A stretch of 54,010 nucleotides of DNA from Bryobacteraceae bacterium (GCA_023384675.1 JAHDVK010000034.1:1-54010); one strand, 5' to 3'. Numbered from the stretch's first letter, positions 17,309-25,167 are shown. The notes: generated from the sequence alone by a model not told the origin. A program made the numbers and translations.

Positions 17309-18724
17309 GTGAATCCGGTGCCCGAAGCCTGCGCTCTCCTGCTCGATCCGTTGCCCTACGGCTATGACAACTGGAGCAACCAGTTCGTCACCCAGGCCGA
17401 CGTCGTCACGCGCGATGTGGAGACGCCTTCGGCCGCCTCGAATTTCGACGCTGCCAACCGGCTCATGATCCAGAGTTCGACCTACGACCCCGCCGGCAAC
17501 CAGACCGCGATCGGCGGCTACACCTTCACCTACGACGCCGAAAACCGCCTGAAAACCTCGAAAATCGGCGAAATCACCACCACCTACGCCTACGACGGCG
17601 AAGGCCGCCGCGTGAAAAAGGGCAACGAAACCTACGTCTACGATGCCTTCGACAACCTCGCTGCCGAATACGGAGGCACGCCCTTAGCCGAGGGCGGCCC
17701 CCGCTACCTCACCACCGACCACCTCGGCTCGACGCGCCTCATCACCAAAGCAGACGGCGCCGTGGACCAGCGCATCGACTACCTCCCCTTCGGCAAAGCC
17801 ATCCCCAACGGAGTCAGCGGCCGCGCCACCGGCCAGGGCTACCAAACCAACAACTACCTCGACCCCCTCAAGCCCGGCTTCACCGGCAAGGATCGGGATG
17901 CGGAGACGGGGCTGGACTACTTCGGGGCCCGCTATTACGCGGCGGCGCAGGGACGGTTCACGAGTGCGGACCCGTTGCTGAACTCAGGTAGGCCGTGGCT
18001 GCCGCAGTCTTGGAATCGTTACGCCTATGCGCTGAGCAACCCGCTGCGGTTCACGGACCCAACCGGTCTGTACGAGTGGGGCGCTTGCAGCGGCACAGAT
18101 AAGGAATGCGCGTCGTATAAGAAGGCCTTCAAGGACTCCCTTTCGCATCTCAAAATGGCCCGAGACTCTTTCGGCAAGAAGTCTCGCGAGTATAAGCGGT
18201 TGGACGCTGCGCTGGAAGCGTACGGGAAGGAGGGAAAGAAAAACGGCGTCAGTGTTGGCTTCGGCGATCTTGGTGACACCGCTGCGGGGCGAACGACGCC
18301 CGCGGGTGACCTGAAATCGTTCAGCGTCATGTTCGATCCGGCAAAGATGAGCAAGAACGATACAGCTAAGTGGCTGGCCATCGACTCTGGGCATGAGGGC
18401 ACGCACGTGGATGATTTGAGGCAGATATTCTCGGGGGCGGTCGAGCAACTATCACCTTTTTCAGTCGAATACCGGGGCTACGAAAGCTCAGCTTTCGTGT
18501 TCCAGGGCCTATTCACGCCCAGCCCTTTCGCGAATCAAGGAACCGTCATGGGTGGCGTAACTTCACGAACGCTTGGGTACGGCGGGAACATCATCTGGAA
18601 TACGTCTTGGGGAGCTGCGGACAAGAACGCTCTGCAGTGGAGAGACGCTGCGATCACCAACACCGTGATCCAGCGATATGGGCACCCGGAGACAACGCCG
18701 CACAACCCATGGGAGAACCAATGA
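17309..18724 (+). CDS. RHS unit D: short RHS core with HEGTH zincin tip
   Basis: 471 residues starting at GTG 17309. The start is supported by AGGA seven bases upstream and by colinearity with the TTG start of unit E (both read M-x-P-x-P). Sixteen unique residues precede the RHS core, which enters at YGYDNWSNQF (base ~17357) and ends at LSNPLRFTDPTG. The tip has FDPAKM, then HEGTH at residue ~362 followed by SPFSVEYRGYESSAF with a candidate third ligand Glu. The C-terminus (HPETTPHNPW) matches unit B. Predicted secreted-effector-type zinc peptidase, with no signal peptide of its own. Stop overlaps the next ATG (ATGA). Confidence 0.75.
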   Translation: MNPVPEACALLLDPLPYGYDNWSNQFVTQADVVTRDVETPSAASNFDAANRLMIQSSTYDPAGNQTAIGGYTFTYDAENRLKTSKIGEITTTYAYDGEGRRVKKGNETYVYDAFDNLAAEYGGTPLAEGGPRYLTTDHLGSTRLITKADGAVDQRIDYLPFGKAIPNGVSGRATGQGYQTNNYLDPLKPGFTGKDRDAETGLDYFGARYYAAAQGRFTSADPLLNSGRPWLPQSWNRYAYALSNPLRFTDPTGLYEWGACSGTDKECASYKKAFKDSLSHLKMARDSFGKKSREYKRLDAALEAYGKEGKKNGVSVGFGDLGDTAAGRTTPAGDLKSFSVMFDPAKMSKNDTAKWLAIDSGHEGTHVDDLRQIFSGAVEQLSPFSVEYRGYESSAFVFQGLFTPSPFANQGTVMGGVTSRTLGYGGNIIWNTSWGAADKNALQWRDAAITNTVIQRYGHPETTPHNPWENQ

Positions 18725-19260
18725 CACTGCCGAAATGCGCCTTGACAGTTCTCTGTGGGTTGACCCTGTTTGGCCAGTCGAGTGGCGGGACCTGTCCGCT
18801 GGACAGTGCAGAGAATGGCGACGTGGTGAAGCTCCGTGGCGAGGCGTTCTCTGCGGGGCACGACACGTTCATTCGACCAACTGCCTGTGCATTCGACCCA
18901 GCCAATCGAGTCATTCTGGTTTGGGCGGATGATCCGTTACTATCAACGAACAAAGCCAGCGTCCGGAGGGACGCCGACTTCACGGAGTTCACTCGCCTCC
19001 TGAAAGCGACCTTTCGCCTTCCTCCCAATGCTGGAGGCATTGGCCAGGCTCGATACCGTGTCTTTGCCGACTTTGAAGGTCGGCTGGAAGTCGCACCGTC
19101 TACCGGATTGAAGCGCGATCCCAGAAGCAAGAAGGTGGTGCGTCTCGAAGGCTTCGGGCATCCGATGCCTTTCACGCGGTTTAGACTGGTGGCAACCGGT
19201 GTGTCGCGGATCGAATCCGAAGAACAATCAGTCAAGCCCGATGCCAAAGAGCCGAAGTAA
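18721..19260 (+). CDS. Partner of unit D: exported hypothetical protein
   Basis: A 179-residue protein starting at ATG 18721, inside the ATGA shared with unit D. A Sec-type signal seems present (residues 1-18, MTLPKCALTVLCGLTLFG). The mature part has two cysteines (about 24 and 55), a beta-rich core (RYRVFADFEGRLEV) and a polar C-terminus. No family recognised. The overlap and export signal fit a periplasmic partner for the unit D tip; immunity is not shown. Confidence 0.6.
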   Translation: MTLPKCALTVLCGLTLFGQSSGGTCPLDSAENGDVVKLRGEAFSAGHDTFIRPTACAFDPANRVILVWADDPLLSTNKASVRRDADFTEFTRLLKATFRLPPNAGGIGQARYRVFADFEGRLEVAPSTGLKRDPRSKKVVRLEGFGHPMPFTRFRLVATGVSRIESEEQSVKPDAKEPK

Positions 19261-19269
19261 TGCTGCCGG

Positions 19270-19353
19270 GGTCAGACCTTCGGCACCATCAGCGCTGATG
19301 CCGCTTGCCGCAGGTCGCGGCCGTCGTATCCTGAGAAGCACTAGGATAGGGTT
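19270..19353 (+). promoter_or_regulatory. Leader of unit E, colinear with the unit D leader
   Basis: Begins nine bases after the unit D partner stop and runs gap-free against 17225-17308. The candidate -10 here is TATCCT, preceded after 16 bases by TTGCCG, and the SD is AGGATAG before TTG 19354. The leaders of units C (14890-14948) and G (23281-23339) share ACCATC and TCGTATCCTG with it, so all four are related. Confidence 0.55.
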
Positions 19354-20832
19354 TTGAGTCCGGCGCCCAACACTTCTTCGCTCAAGATCGGACCGCCGAC
19401 CTACGCCTACGACACCCTCAACCGCATCTCGCTGTTCGAGGAGAAGGCCACCAATACGGCGCCGGCGTGCGCGGCCGGCGGCTCCACCCCCTGCCGCGCC
19501 TACGGCTATGACAACTGGAGCAACCAGTTCGTCACCCAGGCCAACGTCGTCACGCGCCACTCCTTCACCCCCGCGGCCGCCTCGAATTTCGACGCCGCCA
19601 ACCGGCTCATCATCCAGAGTTCGGCCTACGACCCCGCCGGCAACCAGACCGCCATCGGCGGCTACACCTTCACCTACGACGCCGAAAACCGCCTGAAAAC
19701 CTCGGCAATTGGCGGCAATGCGACCACCTACGTCTACGACGGCGAAGGCCGCCGCGTGAAAAAGGGCAACGAAATCTACGTCTATGACGCCTTCGGCAAC
19801 CTCGCCGCCGAATACGGCGGCACGCCCTTAGCCGAAGGCGGCCCCCGCTACCTCACCACCGACCACCTGGGCTCCACGCGCCTCATCACCAAAGCAGACG
19901 GCGCCGTGGACCAGCGCATCGACTACCTCCCCTTCGGCAAAGCCATCCCCAACGGAGTCAGCAGCCGCGCCACCGGCCAGGGCTACCAGACCAACAACTA
20001 CCTCGACCCCCTCAAGCCCGGCTTCACCGGCAAGGATCGGGATGCGGAGACAGGGCTGGATTACTTCGGGGCGAGGTATCTTGCGGCGGCCCAGGGACGG
20101 TTTGCGAGCGCGGATGCACCTTTCGCGGATCAGTTCCCGGAGAATCCTCAAAGTTGGAATCTGTACAGCTATGTTCGCAACAGGCCGCTACTTTACGTTG
20201 ATCCAACCGGAGAAGCAGTGGAGTTGGTCGGAGACGAAGAGGAGCGGACGAGGCTGCTCAACGGCCTGATACGGGCAGTCGGACCCAGGGCTGGCGCCTA
20301 CCTGTACCAGAACAGGGTTGAGACGAAGAATAGGGATGGCAGCGTCTCGACTAGATACTTCGTCGGCGTTCTCGCTGGCGGCCAAAGTGGAAAAGGTCCC
20401 GACTTCGGAAGCATAAATGAAGCCTCCATGAACCTTGCGGCGGTGATCGCGGACAAACAGATTGGGCAAGTCGCATTGGTGAACGCGTTTGCACCGTTCG
20501 TCTATTTCAGCCCAACTGGAGCGCAAACAAGACTTGACAGTGAATACGTCGGACTAACCTCCCCCTTTAACGAGCCGAGCCCAATTAAGGTGTGGGTTCT
20601 GAATCCAGACAGCGCGCCATACCTTTCGGTGCCCGAGAAGATGGCAGGGAACTATCCAGGTGTGCGTGATTTGTCGACCGTGATGATGCACGAACTGGGA
20701 CACATGATGTGGCAGATGGATAAGAAAGCTGGGAGGCCGACGAACCCAGATCCATATGGCAATAGAAGGGCGCTTGATTACGAGAACAGTGTCCGGCAGA
20801 GAAGAGGCATGGGTACCCGGAGAGTTCACTGA
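19354..20832 (+). CDS. RHS unit E: RHS core with M91/NleD-like HELGH zincin tip
   Basis: 492 residues starting at TTG 19354 (MSPAPNTSSLKIGPP), seven bases after AGGATAG and aligned with the GTG start of unit D. The RHS core enters at TYAYDTLNRISLFEEK (base ~19400) and ends at RNRPLLYVDPTG. The tip carries HELGH at residue ~446, then GRPT and DYENSVRQ. Unit A's tip has the same order (HEFGH, GRRPT, RLENMVRR), so A and E are one family. A Glu in the ENxVR segment is a candidate third zinc ligand. M91/NleD-like assignment is by motif only. Stop overlaps the next start as TGATG. Confidence 0.75.
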   Translation: MSPAPNTSSLKIGPPTYAYDTLNRISLFEEKATNTAPACAAGGSTPCRAYGYDNWSNQFVTQANVVTRHSFTPAAASNFDAANRLIIQSSAYDPAGNQTAIGGYTFTYDAENRLKTSAIGGNATTYVYDGEGRRVKKGNEIYVYDAFGNLAAEYGGTPLAEGGPRYLTTDHLGSTRLITKADGAVDQRIDYLPFGKAIPNGVSSRATGQGYQTNNYLDPLKPGFTGKDRDAETGLDYFGARYLAAAQGRFASADAPFADQFPENPQSWNLYSYVRNRPLLYVDPTGEAVELVGDEEERTRLLNGLIRAVGPRAGAYLYQNRVETKNRDGSVSTRYFVGVLAGGQSGKGPDFGSINEASMNLAAVIADKQIGQVALVNAFAPFVYFSPTGAQTRLDSEYVGLTSPFNEPSPIKVWVLNPDSAPYLSVPEKMAGNYPGVRDLSTVMMHELGHMMWQMDKKAGRPTNPDPYGNRRALDYENSVRQRRGMGTRRVH

Positions 20833-21338
20833 TGATGTTGAAACCCCTGGGCCTGGTCCTTCCTGTGGTCTTGATGATCGGCTGCAATCCACAGGGTCCT
20901 CGCGGATCACATACGCTGGTGACGGTCCTTGATGATCTCATGTTCGTTGCGGCCACAGATCGACTGCCAGCCTCGGGGCCTGAGCCTGCTGTTTCAATGA
21001 TTCCCATGCCAGGGAAACTGGAAGCAGGCATTTTCTACGTTTTCCAAACGAGATCGCGCTTGACGACAGAGGAACTAGTGTTTCGAAGGCTCCCGATGAA
21101 GCTGCAGAGTGCTGGGGCGACAATCCGCTTCGCTCCGCAGTCTGATGCCGACATGACACAGCCGGAGGGCGATGGGGCCCCGCTGTGGAGCATAGTCTTC
21201 GAACTAGATGGTTGTCGGTACCTACTGCAAAATAGCCCGAATCGCCTGCTTGCCGAAAAGCGGAAGGATTGGCCGGCGGCTTCCAGAGATAACTATCTGC
21301 TGTCTGTGCAGCCGCCGCCACGGAATCCCTCAGATTGA
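20832..21338 (+). CDS. Partner of unit E: lipoprotein
   Basis: A 168-residue protein with ATG at 20832, or at 20835; the first overlaps the unit E stop. Residues 1-18 form a lipoprotein signal ending in the lipobox LMIGC, so Cys18 would be lipidated. The mature domain has a short cysteine-containing segment (LDGCRYLL) and no recognised family. An envelope-anchored partner for a zinc-peptidase tip is consistent with immunity, but only position supports it. Confidence 0.6.
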   Translation: MMLKPLGLVLPVVLMIGCNPQGPRGSHTLVTVLDDLMFVAATDRLPASGPEPAVSMIPMPGKLEAGIFYVFQTRSRLTTEELVFRRLPMKLQSAGATIRFAPQSDADMTQPEGDGAPLWSIVFELDGCRYLLQNSPNRLLAEKRKDWPAASRDNYLLSVQPPPRNPSD

Positions 21339-21352
21339 TTGACGGTTTCGGG

Positions 21353-21559
21353 GTTTCGGGGACAGTAGACTCAATCACCTGACTCGACCTGGGTCGCCGC
21401 AACCGCGGCCTGACGTCCTGATCTGATCCATAGGTGTGAAGAGTGCTATTTTCTTGATTTCACGTGGTGCTGCAGGCGAGGAATGCCCTTGGGCCGAGAT
21501 ACACCCCGTTGCCCGGCAGGACTGAGATTCGAGATAAAGTGATTGAGTGTCCCTGAAAC
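21353..21559. mobile_element. MITE-like element with terminal inverted repeats
   Basis: The left end (21353-21378) and right end (21539-21559) are inverted copies: GTTTC[G/A]GGGACA...CTCAATCAC agrees at 20 of 21 bases, with five extra bases in the left copy. About 160 bases lie between, with no open reading frame of note. The right repeat contains the GTG used as the start of unit F. No transposase is present, so if mobile it would need one elsewhere. Confidence 0.5.
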
Positions 21560-22671
21560 TCGTGAAAAAGGGCAACGAGATCTACGTTTACGACGCCTTC
21601 GGCAACCTCACCGCCGAGTACGGCGGCACGCCCTTAGCCGAGGGCGGCCCCCGCTACCTCACCACCGACCACCTCGGCTCGACGCGCCTCATCACCAAAG
21701 CAGACGGCGCCGTGGACCAGCGCATCGACTACCTCCCCTTCGGCAAAGCCATCCCCAACGGAGTCAGCGGCCGCGCCACCGGCCAGGGCTACCAAACCAA
21801 CAGCTACCTCGACCCGCTGAAGCCCGGCTTCACCGGCAAGGACCGGGATGGAGAGACGGGGTTGGATTACTTCGGGGCCCGCTATTACGCGGCGGCGCAG
21901 GGGCGGTTTACAAGCGCGGATGCTCCTTTTGCGGATCAGCTCCCGGCGGACCCGCAGAGCTGGAACGTCTATGCCTATGCCCGAAACAACCCGCTGCGAT
22001 TCGTGGATCCCACTGGGCAGTATGTTTGCGTGGCCATGACCAACGCCCAATGCGATTCCTTGGACCAAGCACTACAGGACGCGCAAAGCGCGGCGAATAG
22101 GATCGGAAGCCAGTACGGGAGGAACTCGCGACAGTACACCGACGCGCAGCGTGCGATTGATGCGTTCGGTAAGCGGGGTGTTGACAATGGTGTAGCTGTG
22201 ACCTTGGGATCTGTCCGTGCGGACGCAGCTGCACAAGTTGCGGTCGGCGGCAATTTGCTGCCGAAAACAGCGGATAACCCAACTGGGCAGAACATCGCCA
22301 TTACATTCGATCCGGGTCATTTCGGCTCAACAGCGGGCACAATTGTACTGGCCATTGTAGCCGCACACGAAGGCTCACATGTGGCTGATGGCTCCGAGTT
22401 CACGGCCTCCGGATTCAGCAATATGGCCAACCCGACGCAGTATATGACCGAAACTCGGGCGTTCGGCGTGACCGCAGCCATTGCCGAGGGATCTGGCGTC
22501 TACACGAATGGGTTCGCCTTCGGGGGCAATCCCCTCTGGCAGCCTGGTTGGACACCTTCACAGGTGCAGCAAGGCATCCAAAGTTTCCTTGCGGCGCCTG
22601 GGCTTTATGGCTACACCCCTAAGTCTCAGGGTGGAAGGGCCTTCAGCAAGCGGAACAAGGTGGTCCGGTGA
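21547..22671 (+). CDS. RHS unit F: minimal RHS core with HEGSH zincin tip
   Basis: 374 residues opening at GTG 21547. The first five codons lie in the right repeat of the upstream element, so the start looks acquired by insertion or deletion; the SD is weak. The RHS core enters only at VKKGNEIYVYDAFGN (base ~21562) and ends at RNNPLRFVDPTG. The tip has FDPGHF, then HEGSH at residue ~274, then MTETRAFG with a candidate Glu ligand. It belongs with the tips of B and D but has a divergent C-terminus. It may be silent unless transcribed from upstream. Stop overlaps the next start as GTGA. Confidence 0.68.
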   Translation: MSLKLVKKGNEIYVYDAFGNLTAEYGGTPLAEGGPRYLTTDHLGSTRLITKADGAVDQRIDYLPFGKAIPNGVSGRATGQGYQTNSYLDPLKPGFTGKDRDGETGLDYFGARYYAAAQGRFTSADAPFADQLPADPQSWNVYAYARNNPLRFVDPTGQYVCVAMTNAQCDSLDQALQDAQSAANRIGSQYGRNSRQYTDAQRAIDAFGKRGVDNGVAVTLGSVRADAAAQVAVGGNLLPKTADNPTGQNIAITFDPGHFGSTAGTIVLAIVAAHEGSHVADGSEFTASGFSNMANPTQYMTETRAFGVTAAIAEGSGVYTNGFAFGGNPLWQPGWTPSQVQQGIQSFLAAPGLYGYTPKSQGGRAFSKRNKVVR

Positions 22672-23249
22672 AGAAGACCTCGGCTAGTTCTTTCATTTTG
22701 ATCTGTCTTGTTTCTGGAGTGCTGTCAGGGCAGTCGCCCGATCGAGCGGGCTTTCTGATAGATGCAGATCGTCCCTTCGTAGATATAGTGTTTGATCGGA
22801 CCGGCCCCTGGATCCCTGTGTTCGATGGAGAATCGTCACATGGACTTTGGCTCACATTACGCAACAATTGTGCATATCCGATCATGGTTGACACGATCAC
22901 CGGACCGAAACAGAATGGTGTGTTGCTCGTTCACGAGATTCGAGAAGTCATTGGTGGCTTTCCGCATCCCCCAAGCGATAGTCGAGTGCCGCCGCCACTT
23001 AGCAATACCTATCGTGGGAGAGACATTCGGAATTCCATGCAAGTGCTGCCCGGAAGAACGCTACAATTTGGAATGCCTATCGAACACATTACCCGATCCA
23101 CCTGGGTGAGGATTGAGTTCGACATTCTCTTTCCAAAACGACCATCCGGCAGGCAGCCGAGGATGTATCTTGATTACTACTGGATTGACCTGCCGAAAGA
23201 AGCGCAAGCCCTTTCTGAGCAGGTGACATCAGCGCTGAAGGCGAAGTAG
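22668..23249 (+). CDS. Partner of unit F: exported hypothetical protein
   Basis: A 193-residue protein starting at GTG 22668, sharing GTGA with the unit F stop. The signal peptide is clear (MKKTSASSFILICLVSGVLSG). The mature part is rich in beta-strand and aromatic residues (WLTLRNNCAYPI, YLDYYWIDLP). No family recognised. The overlap matches the arrangement in units C, D and E. Confidence 0.6.
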   Translation: MKKTSASSFILICLVSGVLSGQSPDRAGFLIDADRPFVDIVFDRTGPWIPVFDGESSHGLWLTLRNNCAYPIMVDTITGPKQNGVLLVHEIREVIGGFPHPPSDSRVPPPLSNTYRGRDIRNSMQVLPGRTLQFGMPIEHITRSTWVRIEFDILFPKRPSGRQPRMYLDYYWIDLPKEAQALSEQVTSALKAK

Positions 23250-23280
23250 CAGGCGTGCGGCGCGCGCTGGGTCCACGCCC

Positions 23281-23339
23281 CTGCCACAACCATCGTGCCC
23301 ATCGTTCGGCGCAGGCGTTGGTTTTCGTATCCTGGAATC
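23281..23339 (+). repeat. Leader repeat in front of unit G
   Basis: Second copy of the unit C leader, with three mismatches over 59 bases, and joined to the same base of the RHS core. It begins 31 bases after the unit F partner stop. Confidence 0.6.
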
Positions 23340-23774
23340 TATAAAGACGGGAGCCTCAAGTCGGTGACCTATCCTTCCGGACGCCTCATCGAATACCCCA
23401 GCCTCGACCGGGCGGGCCGCGTCCTGAAGGTCCAGGGCACGCTGGCCGGCACGACCACGGAGTATGCCAAGGCGGTCACCTACAACGCCAGCGGCCAGAT
23501 GAGCTCGCTCACCTTCGGCAATGACCTGATCGAGCGTTGGGACTACAACCCCAGGCGCCTGCAGCCCTGGCAAATCCGCCTCGGCACGGCTACCGTTGAC
23601 GACGCCCTGGGGCGCTGGCAGTTCGGCTACTGCGCCGGCCTGAATTACAACCAGGACTGCGCCAGCAACAAGGCGGAGTTCAGTGACTGGAACCCAATTG
23701 ACGCATTACGAACGGTGACTGGCCCCCAATGCCCGAAAGGCGCGAGTCGGGTTTCTCTGCCTGCAAGCCTTTGA
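23295..23774 (+). pseudogene. RHS unit G: tipless RHS core remnant
   Basis: The frame reads through ~110 codons of RHS core that is almost identical to units A and C. It leaves homology at base ~23671 (after QDCASNK) and ends 34 codons later in unrelated sequence. It has no core end, tip or partner gene. The break lies ~12 bases before the first arm of the nested inverted-repeat element at 23683, so loss of its 3' part is probably linked to that element. Regarded as a broken copy. Confidence 0.7.
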
Positions 23775-23945
23775 TTTGTCTTTGGTTATGAGAAATCGTG
23801 ACGTTTTGCCGGCGTGATCTGGGGGCGGCTTTGCAGAGCCACAGAGACCGGGCCATCAAATGCATCACCCTTAAGTGATTGAGAACAGGTGGAGCTCATT
23901 GGGGGCCAGTCGCCGCCCGGGTCAGGGGAATTGGGGTCCAGTCAC
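23683..23945. mobile_element. REPIN/MITE-like element with two nested inverted repeat pairs
   Basis: The outer arms are 23683-23699 (GTGACTGGAACCCAATT) and 23929-23945, matching 16 of 17 when inverted. The inner arms are 23715-23731 (GTGACTGGCCCCCAATG) and 23897-23913, also 16 of 17. The two arms on each side resemble each other, so each end is a doublet, as in REP doublets. The 165-base middle has no gene. It marks the right edge of the RHS island; the rest of the 243-base gap before guaD shows nothing else. Confidence 0.55.
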
Positions 23946-24017
23946 CTAATGCCCCTACTGCGAGCATTCCACCCCACACCGATCAGCGTTCCAAACGAAT
24001 AGCAGCCCCTCCAAACC

Positions 24018-24485
24018 CTAATACCCCACCCGCCCCTCCGAAGCCAGCCAGAGCCGGAACGGCTCTTCCCCTTCCCCGCCCAGCAGCCGCATGCTGGGCA
24101 GCGACCGCTCATCCGGCGGCAGCGGCACTTGCCGGTACAGGAATTCGTCGTCGAAACCGGCGCGCGCCGCATCCTGCCGGGTGGCGGCGTAAAACAACGC
24201 GTCGAGCCGCGCCCAATAGATCGCAGCCAGGCACATCGGGCACGGCTCGCAACTCGAATAGATCGCCGCGCCGCGCAACTCGAACCGCTCAAGCCTTTGG
24301 CAGGCGTCGCGGATGGCGACGATCTCGGCATGGGCTGTCGGATCGTTCGCCGGGGTCACCTGATTGACCCCCTCGCCGATCACCTTGCCGTCCATCACCA
24401 CCACCGCCCCAAACGGCCCACCCTTGCCGAAGCGGGCATTGCCCGCCGCCAGCCGCAAAGCGTGGCGCAGGAAGTCTTCGTGCAT
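24018..24485 (-). CDS. guaD: Guanine deaminase (cytidine/deoxycytidylate deaminase fold)
   Basis: A 155-residue cytosolic enzyme that converts guanine to xanthine and ammonia. Zinc ligands are His52 in TAHAEI and Cys82/Cys85 in CEPCPMC; Glu54 is the proton shuttle. The C-terminal segment AGFDDEFLYRQV, typical of the Bacillus-type GuaD with its domain-swapped tail, separates it from tRNA adenosine and cytidine deaminases. Length fits the family. It stands alone downstream of the superoxide dismutase gene, with a strong hairpin between them. Confidence 0.82.
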   Translation of the reverse strand: MHEDFLRHALRLAAGNARFGKGGPFGAVVVMDGKVIGEGVNQVTPANDPTAHAEIVAIRDACQRLERFELRGAAIYSSCEPCPMCLAAIYWARLDALFYAATRQDAARAGFDDEFLYRQVPLPPDERSLPSMRLLGGEGEEPFRLWLASEGRVGY

Positions 24486-24493
24486 AAAGATAA

Positions 24494-24528
24494 ACCGGGG
24501 CCGCCCTTGTCGAAGGGACGTCCCCGGT
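24494..24528 (-). terminator. Terminator of the superoxide dismutase gene
   Basis: On the minus strand a GC-rich hairpin (ACCGGGG paired with CCCCGGT, the stem continued by CCCTT/AAGGG) is followed by TTTAT. It lies 27 bases after the dismutase stop and before guaD. Confidence 0.6.
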
Positions 24529-24555
24529 CCTCGGGCTGCCTCAAGTGTAGCGCGC

Positions 24556-25167
24556 CTACTTGCCGGCGTTGAAGCGCTGTTCGGCCTTCGCCCAGTCCAC
24601 CACGTTCCACCAGGCGCCGAGGTAGTCGGCGCGGCGGTTCTGATACTTCAGGTAGTAGGCGTGCTCCCACACGTCCACGCCGATGATGGCGAATTTGCCT
24701 TCCATCAGCGGGTTGTCCTGGTTCGGGGTGCTCATGATGTCCACGCCGTCGCCCGCTTTGATCAGCCAGGCCCAGCCGGAGCCGAACCGGGTCATGCCGG
24801 CGGCGCTGAACTGTTCCTTGAAGTGAGCGAAGTCGCCGTACTTGGCCGCGATGGCCTTGGCTAGATTGCCGGTGGGCTCGCCGCCGCCTTTGGGGGACAT
24901 GATCTCCCAGAACAGGGCGTGGTTCCAGTGGCCGCCGCCATTGTTGCGGACCGCGCCGCGGATATTGTCAGGCACGGCGGAAACGCCATTGGCCAGCAGT
25001 TCATCGAGCGATTTGCCGGCCAGTGCGGGCACGCTCTCCACGGCCTTGTTCAGGTTCGCCACGTAAGCGGCATGGTGCTTGCCGTGGTGAATCTCCATCG
25101 TCTGTTTATCGATATGCGGCTCCAGCGCGTCGAACGCGTAGGGGAGCGAGGGCAGGGTAAACGCCAT
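24556..25167 (-). CDS. sod: Iron/manganese superoxide dismutase
   Basis: A 203-residue enzyme that dismutates superoxide to peroxide and oxygen. The four metal ligands are His27, His83 (WNHALFW), Asp165 and His169 (DVWEHAYY). The QDNPL segment is closer to Mn-type than Fe-type members, but metal use cannot be decided. No signal peptide, so cytoplasmic. A strong SD (AAAGGAGG) lies before the ATG. Confidence 0.95.
   Translation of the reverse strand: MAFTLPSLPYAFDALEPHIDKQTMEIHHGKHHAAYVANLNKAVESVPALAGKSLDELLANGVSAVPDNIRGAVRNNGGGHWNHALFWEIMSPKGGGEPTGNLAKAIAAKYGDFAHFKEQFSAAGMTRFGSGWAWLIKAGDGVDIMSTPNQDNPLMEGKFAIIGVDVWEHAYYLKYQNRRADYLGAWWNVVDWAKAEQRFNAGK

Larger units (their letters stand above)
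10640..23671 (+). repeat. RHS core blocks repeated in seven units
   Basis: Near-identical core DNA occurs at ~10621-11640 (A), 13079-13580 (B), 14949-15960 (C), 17357-17900 (D), 19400-20040 (E), 21562-21845 (F) and 23340-23671 (G). Each copy enters the core at a different point. In all complete copies the high identity stops at the codons for TGK(D/E)RD, just before LDYFGARY, where sequence and codon choice change. Confidence 0.8.

Noticed and set aside
10474-23774. One RHS gene broken by frameshifts
   Set aside because: The core restarts several times from earlier positions and complete tips and partner genes lie between, so these are separate copies.
10474-23774. CRISPR array suggested by regularly repeated DNA
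   Set aside because: The repeats are protein-coding RHS core segments of hundreds of bases, with no short repeat-spacer pattern.
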